A stretch of DNA of 57,202 nucleotides from Phycisphaerae bacterium (GCA_030429365.1 JAUIEW010000004.1:1-57202), one strand, 5' to 3'; shown: positions 26,358-35,427, counted from the stretch's first letter. Program-made: numbers and translations. The notes: generated from the sequence alone by a model not told the origin.

Positions 26358-27254
26358 TTATGTCGATCGATCGAATCGCATCACGCGTTCATGCCCGCCG
26401 ACCGTGTCGCGCCAGACTTGTCCCGGTTCGAACCCGCCCGCAGCCGCAAAGATTTGCTTCACCGCGTCGGCTTGCGATTCGCCGATTTCGATCAGCACCA
26501 CTCCCGAAGGCTTCAACACGCGCGGCGACCCCTCGGCGAACATGCGATAGAACGACAACCCATCCGCACCGTCGTGCAGCGCCATGTGCGGCTCATGATC
26601 CTTGACGTGTCGCGGCAGGTCGGCCATCTCCGCCTCGGCGACATACGGCGGATTCGACACCAACGCATCGAAGCCCCCGTCCGCGACCGCGTTATCCGGC
26701 AATTCCAATCCGCTGCACTCGACGAATTCGATCCGGTCAGCCACCCCGTGCTTTTCAGCATTTCGCCGGGCCAGTTCCAACGCGCCGGCTGACACATCCG
26801 TCGCGACAAACCGCACATCCGGGGCGTTCTTGCACGTCGCCACCGCGATGCATCCGCTACCCGTCCCGATCTCAAGAAAGCGAGGCGACTCGCCGCCGGA
26901 TTTGATCAACTCCAGCAACCGCTCCACCAGCATTTCGGTCTCGGGACGCGGCACCAAGACATCGGGCGACACCTCAAAATCGAGGCTGTAGAACTCTTTG
27001 AAACCCACCAGATAGGCGATTGGAACATGGTCAGCCGCTCGATTGACGAACTCGCGAAAGACGGCCAACTGATCGGGCGGCGGCACGCGATCGAACCGCG
27101 TGTAAAGTTCAAGCCGCGCGCACCCCAGCGCCTTGGCCAGCAAGATCTCCGCCGCCAGCCGCGGTTCGTCGAGACCCTTACGCTCGAAGAACGGTTTCGT
27201 CCATTCAAGCAGACGCTGAATCGTCCACTGTTGATCTGTGGGGGCGGTGCTCAT
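26358..27254 (-). CDS. prmC: Peptide chain release factor N5-glutamine methyltransferase
   Basis: 298 residues from ATG 27254. It methylates the Gln of the GGQ motif in release factors RF1/RF2. An N-terminal helical bundle is followed by the Rossmann-type methyltransferase: FLEIGTGSGCIAVA (SAM loop), VRFVATDVSAGAL (acidic ribose contact) and the substrate-amide motif ALVSNPPYV (NPPY). The region VLVPRPETEMLVE is also a PrmC hallmark. Length is normal. No prfA is next to it, although the two are often adjacent elsewhere. Confidence 0.94.
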   Translation of the reverse strand: MSTAPTDQQWTIQRLLEWTKPFFERKGLDEPRLAAEILLAKALGCARLELYTRFDRVPPPDQLAVFREFVNRAADHVPIAYLVGFKEFYSLDFEVSPDVLVPRPETEMLVERLLELIKSGGESPRFLEIGTGSGCIAVATCKNAPDVRFVATDVSAGALELARRNAEKHGVADRIEFVECSGLELPDNAVADGGFDALVSNPPYVAEAEMADLPRHVKDHEPHMALHDGADGLSFYRMFAEGSPRVLKPSGVVLIEIGESQADAVKQIFAAAGGFEPGQVWRDTVGGHERVMRFDRST

Positions 27255-27353
27255 GTTCGCCAACTATAGGCGCGTGACCGGCCCATCGCCAGAGGCGCAG
27301 GCGATTGCAGTTTTGGATTGGGAATTCGAAGCGATGAGATGAAACGAATACGG

Positions 27354-27737
27354 TCAATACCACATGCCAGCGACGGCATCGGGAATACGCTCGGGCTTGC
27401 CAGCCATCCGCTTGCGATAGTTTTTTTGTGCGCGAGCCCAGCGCGCCGGCCAACGGTCGCGTTCGGCTTGCTGTTTGGATTCGAGCAAATCCAACGTAAA
27501 CGCCAACCGCTTCGCATGATGCGGTTCGACCGCCTCGATGATCGCCCCCACCTTTTGCAACCGCTCAGGGCACTCCTGCTCGCGGGCAGCGACGGCTCGA
27601 TTGACGGCGCCGATGTTCTCCCAGCGCTTGATCGACGCCTCCTCGAACCGCTCATTGTGGCAGCCGGTCAGCCCGAACCCCAGAAGCATTGCGCCCAAGA
27701 CCATCGTCCGTCGAAGAATGGGAGAGTTTCGCATCAT
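27354..27737 (-). CDS. Small hypothetical lipoprotein
   Basis: 127 residues from ATG 27737, with AAGGA upstream; the track start at 27824 is out of character. Signal peptide MMRNSPILRRTMVLGAML... with lipobox LTGC. The mature part is helical, basic and Arg/Glu-rich (ERDRWPARWARAQKNYRKR), with no known domain. It would be a small membrane-anchored periplasmic protein. Function unknown. Confidence 0.65.
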   Translation of the reverse strand: MMRNSPILRRTMVLGAMLLGFGLTGCHNERFEEASIKRWENIGAVNRAVAAREQECPERLQKVGAIIEAVEPHHAKRLAFTLDLLESKQQAERDRWPARWARAQKNYRKRMAGKPERIPDAVAGMWY

Positions 27738-27937
27738 ACCGTCCTTATCGTCCAAACAATCAGGCCCTCGACAGCGGCATCGCCAACCCGTGCAAGGCCC
27801 CCTCCAACCCTTGTTCCAACCCAAGCCGCAACGGTTGCAAGCCGACCCAGAAATGGTATCGTTTGCCGTTGCTCTGACGCCAGTTTCGCCAGAGCTTCCC
27901 GGTTTTTGCCGCCCTCAGGCGGGTATCACCGGACATT

Positions 27938-28012
27938 GGTGGGTGTAGCTCAGTTGGCTAGAGCGCCAGGTTGTGGTCCTGGAGGCCGCGGGTTCGAGCC
28001 CCGTCACTCACC
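27938..28012 (+). tRNA. tRNA-His (GTG anticodon)
   Basis: Acceptor GTGGGTG/CACTCAC with the extra G-1 paired to C73, the identity feature of tRNA-His. The D-arm is TAGCTCAGTTGGCTAGAGC and the anticodon arm is CCAGG-TTGTGGT-CCTGG, giving GUG, which reads CAC/CAU. T-loop TTCGAGC. CCA is not encoded. 75 nt including G-1. Confidence 0.95.
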
Positions 28013-28057
28013 CTTCTTTTTGGCCCCCTTCTGTTTCTTTCCTTCGCAATACGCCCG

Positions 28058-28504
28058 CTATTTCATCGATGCCGCAGACGCAATCACCTTCAGCTCAACG
28101 TTGATCGGTGTCGGCAGGCAGTTGATCTCGATGGTCGTCCGCGTCGGATTCGGTTTGCCTTCGCCCGCAAAGTACTCGGCGTAGAGTTTGTTGAACGTCG
28201 CGAAGTCCTGCTTCATGTTCGTCAGAAAAACCTGCACGTCGAGAATGTCATTCCAAGACGCCCCGGCATCTTCCAACACGGTCCGCACGTTTTCAAATAC
28301 CGCAACGGTCTGCACCGCGATGTCATACGACACGACGCGGTCCGCATCATCCATCGTCACACCGGGGATCACTTTCGTCCCGCGCTTTCGCGGACCGATC
28401 CCCGAGAGAAACAGAAGGTCACCCGCGCGCTTGGCATGGGGAAACGCGCCGACGGCTTCCGGCGCTCGCTGGCTGACGATGTCTTGATTGCTCGAATCGC
28501 TCAT
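28058..28504 (-). CDS. RidA/YjgF-family protein, probable 2-aminomuconate deaminase
   Basis: 148 residues from ATG 28504. RidA fold: AKRAGDLLFLSGIGPRK, YDIAVQTVAVFENVRTVLEDAG and, near the end, NPTRTTIEINCLP with the substrate-binding Arg. RidA proteins deaminate reactive enamine/imines. Its gene lies 24 bp after the end of a dehydrogenase of the 2-aminomuconic semialdehyde type on the same strand. 2-Aminomuconate deaminase belongs to the RidA family, so that function is the best guess; a general RidA enamine deaminase is the alternative. Confidence 0.72.
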   Translation of the reverse strand: MSDSSNQDIVSQRAPEAVGAFPHAKRAGDLLFLSGIGPRKRGTKVIPGVTMDDADRVVSYDIAVQTVAVFENVRTVLEDAGASWNDILDVQVFLTNMKQDFATFNKLYAEYFAGEGKPNPTRTTIEINCLPTPINVELKVIASAASMK

Positions 28505-28528
28505 GCTCGACCATTTCAACAATGATGA

Positions 28529-29992
28529 TTAACTTTGCGATGCATCGGGAACGCGAATGCAGACGTTCTTCGGTTCGGTATAGAACCGCAGCGCTTCGTC
28601 GCCGCCTTCGCGCCCAACGCCGCTTTGTTTCATTCCGCCAAACGGCACCCGCAAGTCGCGCACCATCCAGCAGTTGACCCACACCGTGCCCGATTGGATG
28701 CGTTCAGCCACCCGGTGTGCCCGCGACACATCGCCCGTCCAAACCGAGGCGGCTAACCCGTATGGCACACCGTTGGCATATTCAACCACCTGATCCTCGT
28801 GGTCGAATGGCGTGACCGTCACCACCGGACCAAAGATTTCTTCCTGATTCACGCGACAATCGACGCCCAGTTGGCTAACGACCGTCGGCGCGTAGAAATA
28901 TCCATCCTTGCAGCGTTCGTTTAAACCCTCGGGCCGATCGCCACCGCACAGAATCGAACCGCCTTCTTCGCGCGCGAGGGCGACGTACTGCGTCACCTTG
29001 TCCAACTGCACCTTTGAAACCAACGCGCCTTGATCGGTGTCGCCATCGAGCGGATCGCCAACTTTCAGCGTCTTGGCCCGTTCGACAAACCGCGTCACGA
29101 ACGCGTCGAAGATGCTGCGCTCGACAAACATCCGCGACCCGCAAAGGCAGACTTGACCTTGGTTGGCAAACGACGATCGAACGCTGCCTTCCAATGCCGC
29201 ATCAAGATCGGCATCGGCGAAGATGATGTTGGGATTCTTTCCGCCAAGTTCCAAACCGACCTTCTTGAACATGGGGGCTGCATCGCTGGCGATCCGCGAG
29301 CCCGTGGCTGTCCCGCCGGTAAAGGCGATCGTCGGTGCGTCAGTATGCGTCACCAGCGCCGCGCCGGCTTTTGCGCCGAGACCGTGAACAATGTTGAGCA
29401 CACCCGGGGGCATCCCCGCGTCCGCGCACAGTTCGCCGAGCATGTAAGCCGTCATCGGCGTCACTTCCGACGGTTTGCCGACGACGGTATTGCCGGTCGC
29501 AAGCGCGGGAGCGATCTTCCAGGTGAACAGGTACAGTGGCAGATTCCAGGGCGAGATGATTCCCGCGACGCCGCGCGGTTGACGCAGCGTGTAGTTGAAC
29601 CCGACGCCTTCCATCGGATGCGTTTCGCTGCGCGCGTGCAGGACAGCCGTCGCAAAGAATCGAAGGTTCTTCGCCGCCCGCGGAATATCGAGCGTCCGCG
29701 CGAGTGACAAAGGCTTACCGTTGTCAACGCTTTCCGCCCGAGCCAATGCGTCGAGATTTTTGTCCACAAGGTCGGCCAACCGCATCATGACAGCGCAGCG
29801 ATCCTCTGCTGGCATCGACGACCACGCAGGAAACGCCGCGCGAGCAGCAGATACTGCGGTATCAACATCGCGCCCATCGCTGTCTGCTACCTGCGAGTAC
29901 ACCTTCCCGGTGGCCGGCTCAACGTTGTCGAGGTATTCACCCGAAACCGGCTCGACGGTTTCGCCATTGATATGGTTCAGAATTCGCTGCAT
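28529..29992 (-). CDS. Aldehyde dehydrogenase, probable 2-aminomuconic semialdehyde dehydrogenase
   Basis: 487 residues with the full ALDH domain: GIISPWNLPLYLFTWKIAPA, NAD site FTGGTATGSRI, general-base region LELGGKNPN, nucleophile in FANQGQVCLCGSRM, and the NQEEIFGPVV motif. The C-terminal segment NCWMVRDLRVPFGGMKQSG is the pattern I associate with ALDH8A1-type and 2-hydroxymuconic/2-aminomuconic semialdehyde dehydrogenases. It would oxidise 2-aminomuconate semialdehyde, a late step of kynurenine-pathway tryptophan breakdown, with the RidA gene next door handling the product. No other pathway gene is in the window. Confidence 0.8.
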   Translation of the reverse strand: MQRILNHINGETVEPVSGEYLDNVEPATGKVYSQVADSDGRDVDTAVSAARAAFPAWSSMPAEDRCAVMMRLADLVDKNLDALARAESVDNGKPLSLARTLDIPRAAKNLRFFATAVLHARSETHPMEGVGFNYTLRQPRGVAGIISPWNLPLYLFTWKIAPALATGNTVVGKPSEVTPMTAYMLGELCADAGMPPGVLNIVHGLGAKAGAALVTHTDAPTIAFTGGTATGSRIASDAAPMFKKVGLELGGKNPNIIFADADLDAALEGSVRSSFANQGQVCLCGSRMFVERSIFDAFVTRFVERAKTLKVGDPLDGDTDQGALVSKVQLDKVTQYVALAREEGGSILCGGDRPEGLNERCKDGYFYAPTVVSQLGVDCRVNQEEIFGPVVTVTPFDHEDQVVEYANGVPYGLAASVWTGDVSRAHRVAERIQSGTVWVNCWMVRDLRVPFGGMKQSGVGREGGDEALRFYTEPKNVCIRVPDASQS

Positions 29993-30349
29993 GGCCTATC
30001 GATACACCCTTCAACAATGCCACAGTGTGACACTCAATGTCGCGACACGATCGCGCCGGTGCGCCAGCAAGACCGCGTCCCATTCAAGTGAACTCGGCCA
30101 CAAGTCAACATTATTGGCCAACACCGGACAACACACAAACCCCTCGCCTCCAGGCGCATTCGTCCGCCCAGAATTGCCACGCAAGTCGATTCGGCTGTTA
30201 TCGGCCCCAGATTGTGCCCCATAAACCGCCTTCGACCCCACCCGCGAACGCCGCCACATCGTACCGTTAAGTAGGGGTATGCGCCTGCCGATTCAGACTT
30301 GAGATTCCATGTTTTCGGGCCAACGAAAATCGACGGAGCGTGATCGCCA
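29993..30349. other. Intergenic region, no gene seen
   Basis: 357 bp divergent spacer between the dehydrogenase and HD-GYP genes; promoters of both must lie here. Short overlapping ORFs in several frames look like composition artefacts. I see no RNA gene or hairpin. Confidence 0.45.
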
Positions 30350-31717
30350 ATGTCGCAGGATTCATCCATAGGCTTCGACGAGCCAACTTCGCTGGAAGAC
30401 GCAGAAGCCACGTCCAGCCGACCGCAAAAAGAATCGCGGAGCGACGACGGCCGTCAACGCAAGAATAATTCCCTCATCAGTCTCGATGAGCTGCGTTGCG
30501 AATTCATCGAATCCATTCGCGCCGGCATGACCGCGATGGATGACATCTACTCGGCAGACGGCATCCTGCTGCTGTCAGCTGGCTCGCGCATTACCCCGCG
30601 ATTCCTGCACCTTCTTCGCGAACGCGGCATCTTCCACGTTCAACTCGGCGCTCCGGGCACGATCGCAGAAGCACCGGTCGACGTCACCGAAGACTACGAA
30701 CTGCCCATCGACATCGGGTACGAGTTCCAGACCCCTAGGACCCGGGCGCTCGACAAGAAGCTCGACGGCGCGTTGATGGTACCGGTCAAGATCAATTCGA
30801 TCAGAGGATGGCGGCGACCTCGGTTGTCCATCGATGATCTTAAGAACGAAGCCGCCCAAGGCGTCGAACATCACGAAGCCACCACGACGGCTGTCTCGGA
30901 CATCTGCGACTCGCTTCGATCGGGTCGAAAGATTTCGTCGAGCGATTTGCGCAAGCACATCAACCACTTCGTTAACATTTCGACGTTTGACTTCGATTTG
31001 CTCCCGCTCATCGTTGCGATGAAAAACAGCAATGACGAATACCTTTACGACCACTGCGTCAACGTGGCGCTGCTGACGCTATCACTCGCAGCGCAGCTGG
31101 GACTTGACCGTGAAAGTGTGACGGAACTGGGTCTGGGCGGGTTGCTTCAAGACATCGGGATGATGCGCGTGCCCGAATCGATTCGGCTGTCTGCTGGCGA
31201 ACTGGGCGGACGCGAATGGCACGAAATCCACCTGCATCCGCTGCACACCGTTGAGATGCTGTCGAGCCTGACGGGCATCCCCCAATCGGTGAAATTCATC
31301 GGATACCAGGCCCACGAACGCATCGACGGCAGCGGCTATCCAAACCATCGCCGCGCCGAAAAACTGCACATGTACTCGCGCATCGTGTCGCTGGCGGACG
31401 TGTTTGCCGCGATGACCAGCGCACGACCGTATCGCAGCGCCATGCCCGCCTATGAAGCGGCGAAGACCATCCTCCTAAAAGGGACGGCCAACCATTTCGA
31501 CCGAACGCTCGTGCGCGGTTTCCTCGACACCGTTGCACTTTTTCCCATCGGCAGCACGGTCACGCTGAGCGACGAAACCCTCGCCCGCGTCCTTCGTGCA
31601 AACCCCGACGCGCACACCAAACCAGTCGTCGAAGAAATCGGCGAAGACGGCGAGACCACCGGCCGCGTTATCGATCTATCAAATCAAGAAGAGTTGTCCG
31701 TCATCAAAGCCGGCTAG
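30350..31717 (+). CDS. HD-GYP domain protein with degenerate metal site
   Basis: 455 residues. The N-terminal 190 residues form a non-transmembrane domain without a receiver or PAS motif that I can see; from about residue 215 there is an HD-GYP domain. Visible are LYDHCVNVALL (first His), HLHPLHTVEML, QAHERIDGSGYP and SRIVSLADVFAAM. Two canonical ligand positions are changed: the HD pair reads Q267-D268 (GLLQDIGM), and the first His of the HHE motif is Ala (A321-H322-E323). HD-GYP enzymes hydrolyse c-di-GMP; this one may be inactive and act as a c-di-GMP or protein-binding module. It is upstream of the H-NOX/kinase pair on the same strand but separated by 406 bp. Confidence 0.82.
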   Translation: MSQDSSIGFDEPTSLEDAEATSSRPQKESRSDDGRQRKNNSLISLDELRCEFIESIRAGMTAMDDIYSADGILLLSAGSRITPRFLHLLRERGIFHVQLGAPGTIAEAPVDVTEDYELPIDIGYEFQTPRTRALDKKLDGALMVPVKINSIRGWRRPRLSIDDLKNEAAQGVEHHEATTTAVSDICDSLRSGRKISSSDLRKHINHFVNISTFDFDLLPLIVAMKNSNDEYLYDHCVNVALLTLSLAAQLGLDRESVTELGLGGLLQDIGMMRVPESIRLSAGELGGREWHEIHLHPLHTVEMLSSLTGIPQSVKFIGYQAHERIDGSGYPNHRRAEKLHMYSRIVSLADVFAAMTSARPYRSAMPAYEAAKTILLKGTANHFDRTLVRGFLDTVALFPIGSTVTLSDETLARVLRANPDAHTKPVVEEIGEDGETTGRVIDLSNQEELSVIKAG

Positions 31718-31886
31718 GTCGAATCGTCCACACGCGTGATCGCGGCGATGGATCATTCACCCCATACATCATTCACCCCAATTGTTTGCCGGGATTGCAC
31801 GCAAGACACTACTGCGCGGCGATCAAAGGAAACTGTCCATCGTCAAGTGTTAGAAAATCTGGTCGAAGGAAGATCCGAAATTGATT

Positions 31887-31994
31887 GTTTGACAGTCATT
31901 CCGAGCCGGGTACAGCCAATTCCATTTCGAACAACAGACCTGGAGTGAACGTGTCCTCAATCGATCGACGCACGACAGTAAGTGATTGTCAAAC
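31887..31994. promoter_or_regulatory. Inverted pair GTTTGACA...TGTCAAAC upstream of H-NOX gene
   Basis: GTTTGACAGTCATT (31887-31900) and its near-complement AGTGATTGTCAAAC (31981-31994) match at 12 of 14 positions, in opposite orientation and 80 bp apart, ahead of the H-NOX/kinase genes. This could be a looping operator pair or a chance match. The rest of the 31718-32123 gap shows no gene; the 70-residue ORF at 31736 is not credible. Confidence 0.3.
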
Positions 31995-32123
31995 TTCTGT
32001 TTGAATCGCGTCGATGATTGGCGTGGGGCGATTCAATATCAGTGCCCCAGTGGTCGGGCAGGAATTTGAAAGCGAGGCGGCAAGACCCTAGTGCCAGGTC
32101 GTGTCATCCCCAAGGAGCGATCG

Positions 32124-32675
32124 ATGGTTGGGCTGATTCACAAGATCCTGTTTAACATGCTCGAATCGACTGCTGAACCCGAGGTCGCTATGGAGATTCG
32201 GCGACGCGCAGAGATCCCCGCGGAAAAAGAATTTCATATCAACGAAGTCTACGACGACGAAGAGTGGCGGCGGTTGTTCGCTGCGACGATCGACGTATTG
32301 AATATCACCCAGGAGCAGGCCGAAGAGGTGTACGCGGAGCACTTCATCAAAGACGGCCAGAAACGTTGGCCCGTTTGGTTCACCATGGCCAAGTCCGCCC
32401 GCGAGTTTCTCATCCGCCAACCGAAAATCCACAACGGTTTTGCGACCAGCCAACAGGACCCGGTTCTGAGATCGGCCATTGATGACAAGTTTCATGTCGA
32501 AGAGTGCGACGACGAACTCGTCATTCACTATCAATCGCCCAACAAGCTTTGCGGTTTGTACAAATCACTCGCAAACCAAGTCCTCAAGCTCTATGAAGAA
32601 AACGCGCAGGTGGATGAGTCATGCTGTATGAAGCAGGGCGCGCCTGAGTGCAAAATCCATGTCCGTTGGTCTTAG
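32124..32675 (+). CDS. H-NOX (heme NO/O2-binding) protein
   Basis: 183 residues from ATG 32124, with AAGGAG upstream. The H-NOX pattern runs through it: MVGLIHKILFNMLE at the start, YDDEEWRRLFAATIDVLNI, the proximal heme-ligand His at H103 in FLIRQPKIHNGF, and C-terminal SCCMKQGAPECKIHV. The porphyrin-propionate motif, normally YxSxR, reads Y136-Q-S138-P-N140, so the Arg is Asn. It follows that heme may be bound in an altered way. Bacterial H-NOX proteins sense nitric oxide and control a partner kinase or cyclase; the kinase gene starts 14 bp later, strong evidence for a working pair. Confidence 0.85.
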   Translation: MVGLIHKILFNMLESTAEPEVAMEIRRRAEIPAEKEFHINEVYDDEEWRRLFAATIDVLNITQEQAEEVYAEHFIKDGQKRWPVWFTMAKSAREFLIRQPKIHNGFATSQQDPVLRSAIDDKFHVEECDDELVIHYQSPNKLCGLYKSLANQVLKLYEENAQVDESCCMKQGAPECKIHVRWS

Positions 32676-32689
32676 GTCTCGAGAACAGC

Positions 32690-34183
32690 ATGCCAGAACT
32701 GCAATCGGCGCCGGCCAACAATCAAGAGCTCTGCGTTCTCATCGAACAGTTGGCCGATCAACTCTGCCCGGCCATTGACGGTAACTTCGATTTTTCCATA
32801 CAAGTCTCCAGCCGCCATGAAGGCGTCGACAAACTCCAGATGCTGATGAATCTTGTTCTGGATTCAGCCCACAGGGCACTTAGCAAACTCAACACCACGA
32901 ATACCGAGCTGATCGCGCTCAATGCCTCTTTCGAACTTGAAAGCGCGAAGGCAAAGCGGGCCACCGCAGCCAAGAGCGAATTCCTCGCGCGCATGAGCCA
33001 CGAGATTCGCACACCGATGACCGCCATTCTCGGGTTTGCAGAAAGCCTTCGAATGCGCGAACTGAACGAAGCCCAGATGACCGATGCCATTGATACGATT
33101 CACAGCAATGGTCAGTACCTGCTGGGGTTGATCAATGACATCCTCGACATGACCAAGATCGAGGCGGGCAAGATGGAAATCGAGCACGTTGCATGCACGC
33201 CCCGATCAATCGTCGCTAAAACGATGGAGTTGATGAGTGTGCGCGCGGAAGCCAAGAAGATTGGTCTCCACGCTGATTTTGTCGGATCGATACCCGAAAC
33301 CATCGTCTCCGATCCAACTCGGGTCAAGCAGATCCTTATCAACTTGCTCGGTAACGCCATCAAATTCACGGAAAACGGTGAAGTGCGTGTGATCGTTCAG
33401 ACCGTGCCCGATCCCCAAGTTGATACAACCGAAGCGAGCGACGAAGCCCTCCTGCAATTCGATGTGCTCGACTCCGGTATCGGTATGACTGAATCGCAGA
33501 CCCAGCGCCTTTTCAAACCGTTTGTCCAAGCCGACACAACGATGACCCGGAGATTTGGCGGGACAGGTTTGGGGCTGGCGATCAGCAAAGAACTCGCCAA
33601 TTTGCTTGGTGGAGACGTCGCGGTCATTCATTCGCAACTCGGGAGCGGTACGCAATTCAGGGCGACCATTGCCACAGGATCGCTCAATGGCGTCAAGATG
33701 CTCGACGGAAACTCAGTTGAAGAATCTGAAACGCTTGAGCGTTCCGCCGGCGCTCAACCGCAGGATAGTTTGCTTGGAGCAAGAATTCTTCTGGCTGAGG
33801 ATGGCATCGACAATCAACGCTTGATCACATTTGTGCTGGAGAAAGCCGGAGCCGAAGTCGAGGTGGCTGAGGATGGACAATGCGCACTATTCAAAGCCCT
33901 GAGCGCGGAAAGAAAGGGCCATCCTTTCGATGTAATCCTCATGGACATGCAGATGCCGGTACTGGATGGCTATCAGACCACAACGGCGCTGCGCTGCTGC
34001 GGATACTTGCGGCCAATCATTGCCCTGACCGCACAGGCGATGACCGGTGACCGTGAAACGTGCATCAATGCCGGCTGCGACGGTTATGCGACCAAACCCA
34101 TTGATCGAGACCGGTTGATTGAAGAACTCAATTTCCAGATCAAGAGAGCGCGGTCGGCCTCACCGGTCAAGATTTCTATCTAG
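32690..34183 (+). CDS. Hybrid histidine kinase partnered with H-NOX
   Basis: 497 residues from ATG 32690, 14 bp after the H-NOX stop. The first 90 residues are a soluble helical region without membrane segments or a PAS domain, ending in a coiled linker (IALNASFELESAKAKRATAA). Then HisKA with SHEIRTPMTAILG (phospho-His), HATPase with NLLGNAIKFTENG, DSGIGMTESQ and FGGTGLGLAISKEL, and a C-terminal receiver: ILLAEDGIDNQR, phospho-Asp in VILMDMQMPVLDGY, TAQAM and KPIDRDRL. All catalytic residues are present. With no sensor of its own, it is likely controlled by the H-NOX protein. An output response regulator is not in the window. Confidence 0.88.
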   Translation: MPELQSAPANNQELCVLIEQLADQLCPAIDGNFDFSIQVSSRHEGVDKLQMLMNLVLDSAHRALSKLNTTNTELIALNASFELESAKAKRATAAKSEFLARMSHEIRTPMTAILGFAESLRMRELNEAQMTDAIDTIHSNGQYLLGLINDILDMTKIEAGKMEIEHVACTPRSIVAKTMELMSVRAEAKKIGLHADFVGSIPETIVSDPTRVKQILINLLGNAIKFTENGEVRVIVQTVPDPQVDTTEASDEALLQFDVLDSGIGMTESQTQRLFKPFVQADTTMTRRFGGTGLGLAISKELANLLGGDVAVIHSQLGSGTQFRATIATGSLNGVKMLDGNSVEESETLERSAGAQPQDSLLGARILLAEDGIDNQRLITFVLEKAGAEVEVAEDGQCALFKALSAERKGHPFDVILMDMQMPVLDGYQTTTALRCCGYLRPIIALTAQAMTGDRETCINAGCDGYATKPIDRDRLIEELNFQIKRARSASPVKISI

Positions 34184-34237
34184 AAAAAATCGCCCGGTGG
34201 ATTGGAAGAGATGATTTTCCCTTCACTGAAACGGAAA

Positions 34238-35236
34238 TCAGAGCAATTCCGCGATTTGGACGGCGTTTAGCGCTGCGCCTTTCAGCAGTTGATCACCGCT
34301 GACGAACATGTCGATACCGCAACCGTCGGGCTGGCTGATGTCCTGGCGAATGCGGCCAACCAAGACGTCATCTTCACCGCTGGCATCAATCGGCATCGGG
34401 TAATGTTGCGGGCTTCGCTGATCGACGATGCGCACGCCCGGCGCTTTGCTTAGAACGTCGCGCACTTCGTCCGGTGTGATCGGGTTGGTGAATTGCAGGT
34501 TGATCGCTTCGCTGTGGGCACGCATCACCGGCACGCGCACGCACGTCGCCGTCACCTGAATCCCTTCGCAGTGAAACATCTTCCGCGTCTCGTTGACCAT
34601 CTTCATCTCTTCGGTGTTGTAACCGTTGTCGCCAACGTCGGAGTTGTGCGAGAAGAGATTGAAAGCGTATTGGAAGGGAAAAATGTTCGGCGTGACCTGC
34701 TTGCCCGCGAGCACGTCGCGCGATTCCTGCTCAAGTTCGAGCATCGCAGCCTGCCCGGCGCCGCTGGCGGCTTGGTACGTGCTGACGACAATGCGCTTGA
34801 TCGGATTGACCTGGTGGAGCGGCCAAACCGGCACGACCATGATGATCGTCGAGCAATTCGGGTTGGCGATGATGCCCTTGTGGTTGCGAACGTCTTCGGG
34901 ATTGACTTCGGGCACGACGAGCGGTGTGCCCGGGTCCATGCGAAACGCAGACGAATTGTCGACGACGACGCTGCCCGCATTGGCTGCGATCGGTGCGTAC
35001 TCCTTGCTGATGCTTCCACCGGCACTGAAGAGCGCGAGGTCGACGCCGTTGAAGCTGTCGGGTGTCAATTCCTCGACGGTCAGATCGCGTCCGTTGAACG
35101 CGACTTTTTTACCGGCGCTGCGCGCCGACGCGAGCAATTTGATCGACTCGGTTTGCAGATTTCGCTTGTCGATCAGCGACAAAAATTCCTGCCCGACCGC
35201 ACCGGTCGCGCCCACAATTGCAACACATTTGAACAT
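34238..35236 (-). CDS. asd: Aspartate-semialdehyde dehydrogenase
   Basis: 332 residues from ATG 35236; the track start adds 22 residues. It makes aspartate semialdehyde from aspartyl phosphate with NADPH, feeding lysine/diaminopimelate, threonine and methionine synthesis. N-terminal VAIVGATGAVGQEFL (NADP loop), SARSAGK (phosphate contact), VDNSSAFRMD, the nucleophile in GIIANPNCSTI, and QAASGAGQAAMLELEQ all fit. Length matches the family (330-340). Divergent from the ATP synthase operon. Confidence 0.95.
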   Translation of the reverse strand: MFKCVAIVGATGAVGQEFLSLIDKRNLQTESIKLLASARSAGKKVAFNGRDLTVEELTPDSFNGVDLALFSAGGSISKEYAPIAANAGSVVVDNSSAFRMDPGTPLVVPEVNPEDVRNHKGIIANPNCSTIIMVVPVWPLHQVNPIKRIVVSTYQAASGAGQAAMLELEQESRDVLAGKQVTPNIFPFQYAFNLFSHNSDVGDNGYNTEEMKMVNETRKMFHCEGIQVTATCVRVPVMRAHSEAINLQFTNPITPDEVRDVLSKAPGVRIVDQRSPQHYPMPIDASGEDDVLVGRIRQDISQPDGCGIDMFVSGDQLLKGAALNAVQIAELL

Positions 35237-35397
35237 GACTTTTGACCTGTGAAATGATCGCCCGATATGATGCGTCGGAACCCCGCAACGCCGTCCGATC
35301 AAACTAACTTTTGCCCCATGATAGACGGTAGCAAAACCCCTCTAATTGGTCAACGACGGGCGTTGCGAACTGCGCTAAATTACTGTCATTTGAGGGG

Positions 35398-35427
35398 TTG
35401 ACGCATGATCGGGCACATTGCTAGACT
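35398..35427 (+). promoter_or_regulatory. Candidate sigma-70-type promoter for the atp operon
   Basis: TTGACG (35398-35403), an 18-bp spacer, then TAGACT (35422-35427), about 115 bp upstream of atpZ in the asd-atp divergent gap. The -35 box matches five of six consensus bases and the -10 four of six. It is the best such pair in the 305-bp gap and otherwise untested. Confidence 0.5.

Noticed and set aside
31736-31948. 70-residue ORF before the H-NOX gene
   Set aside because: No ribosome site or recognisable content; the region looks regulatory.
34493-35245. 250-residue plus-strand ORF
   Set aside because: Antisense of asd, Arg/His/Asp-rich.
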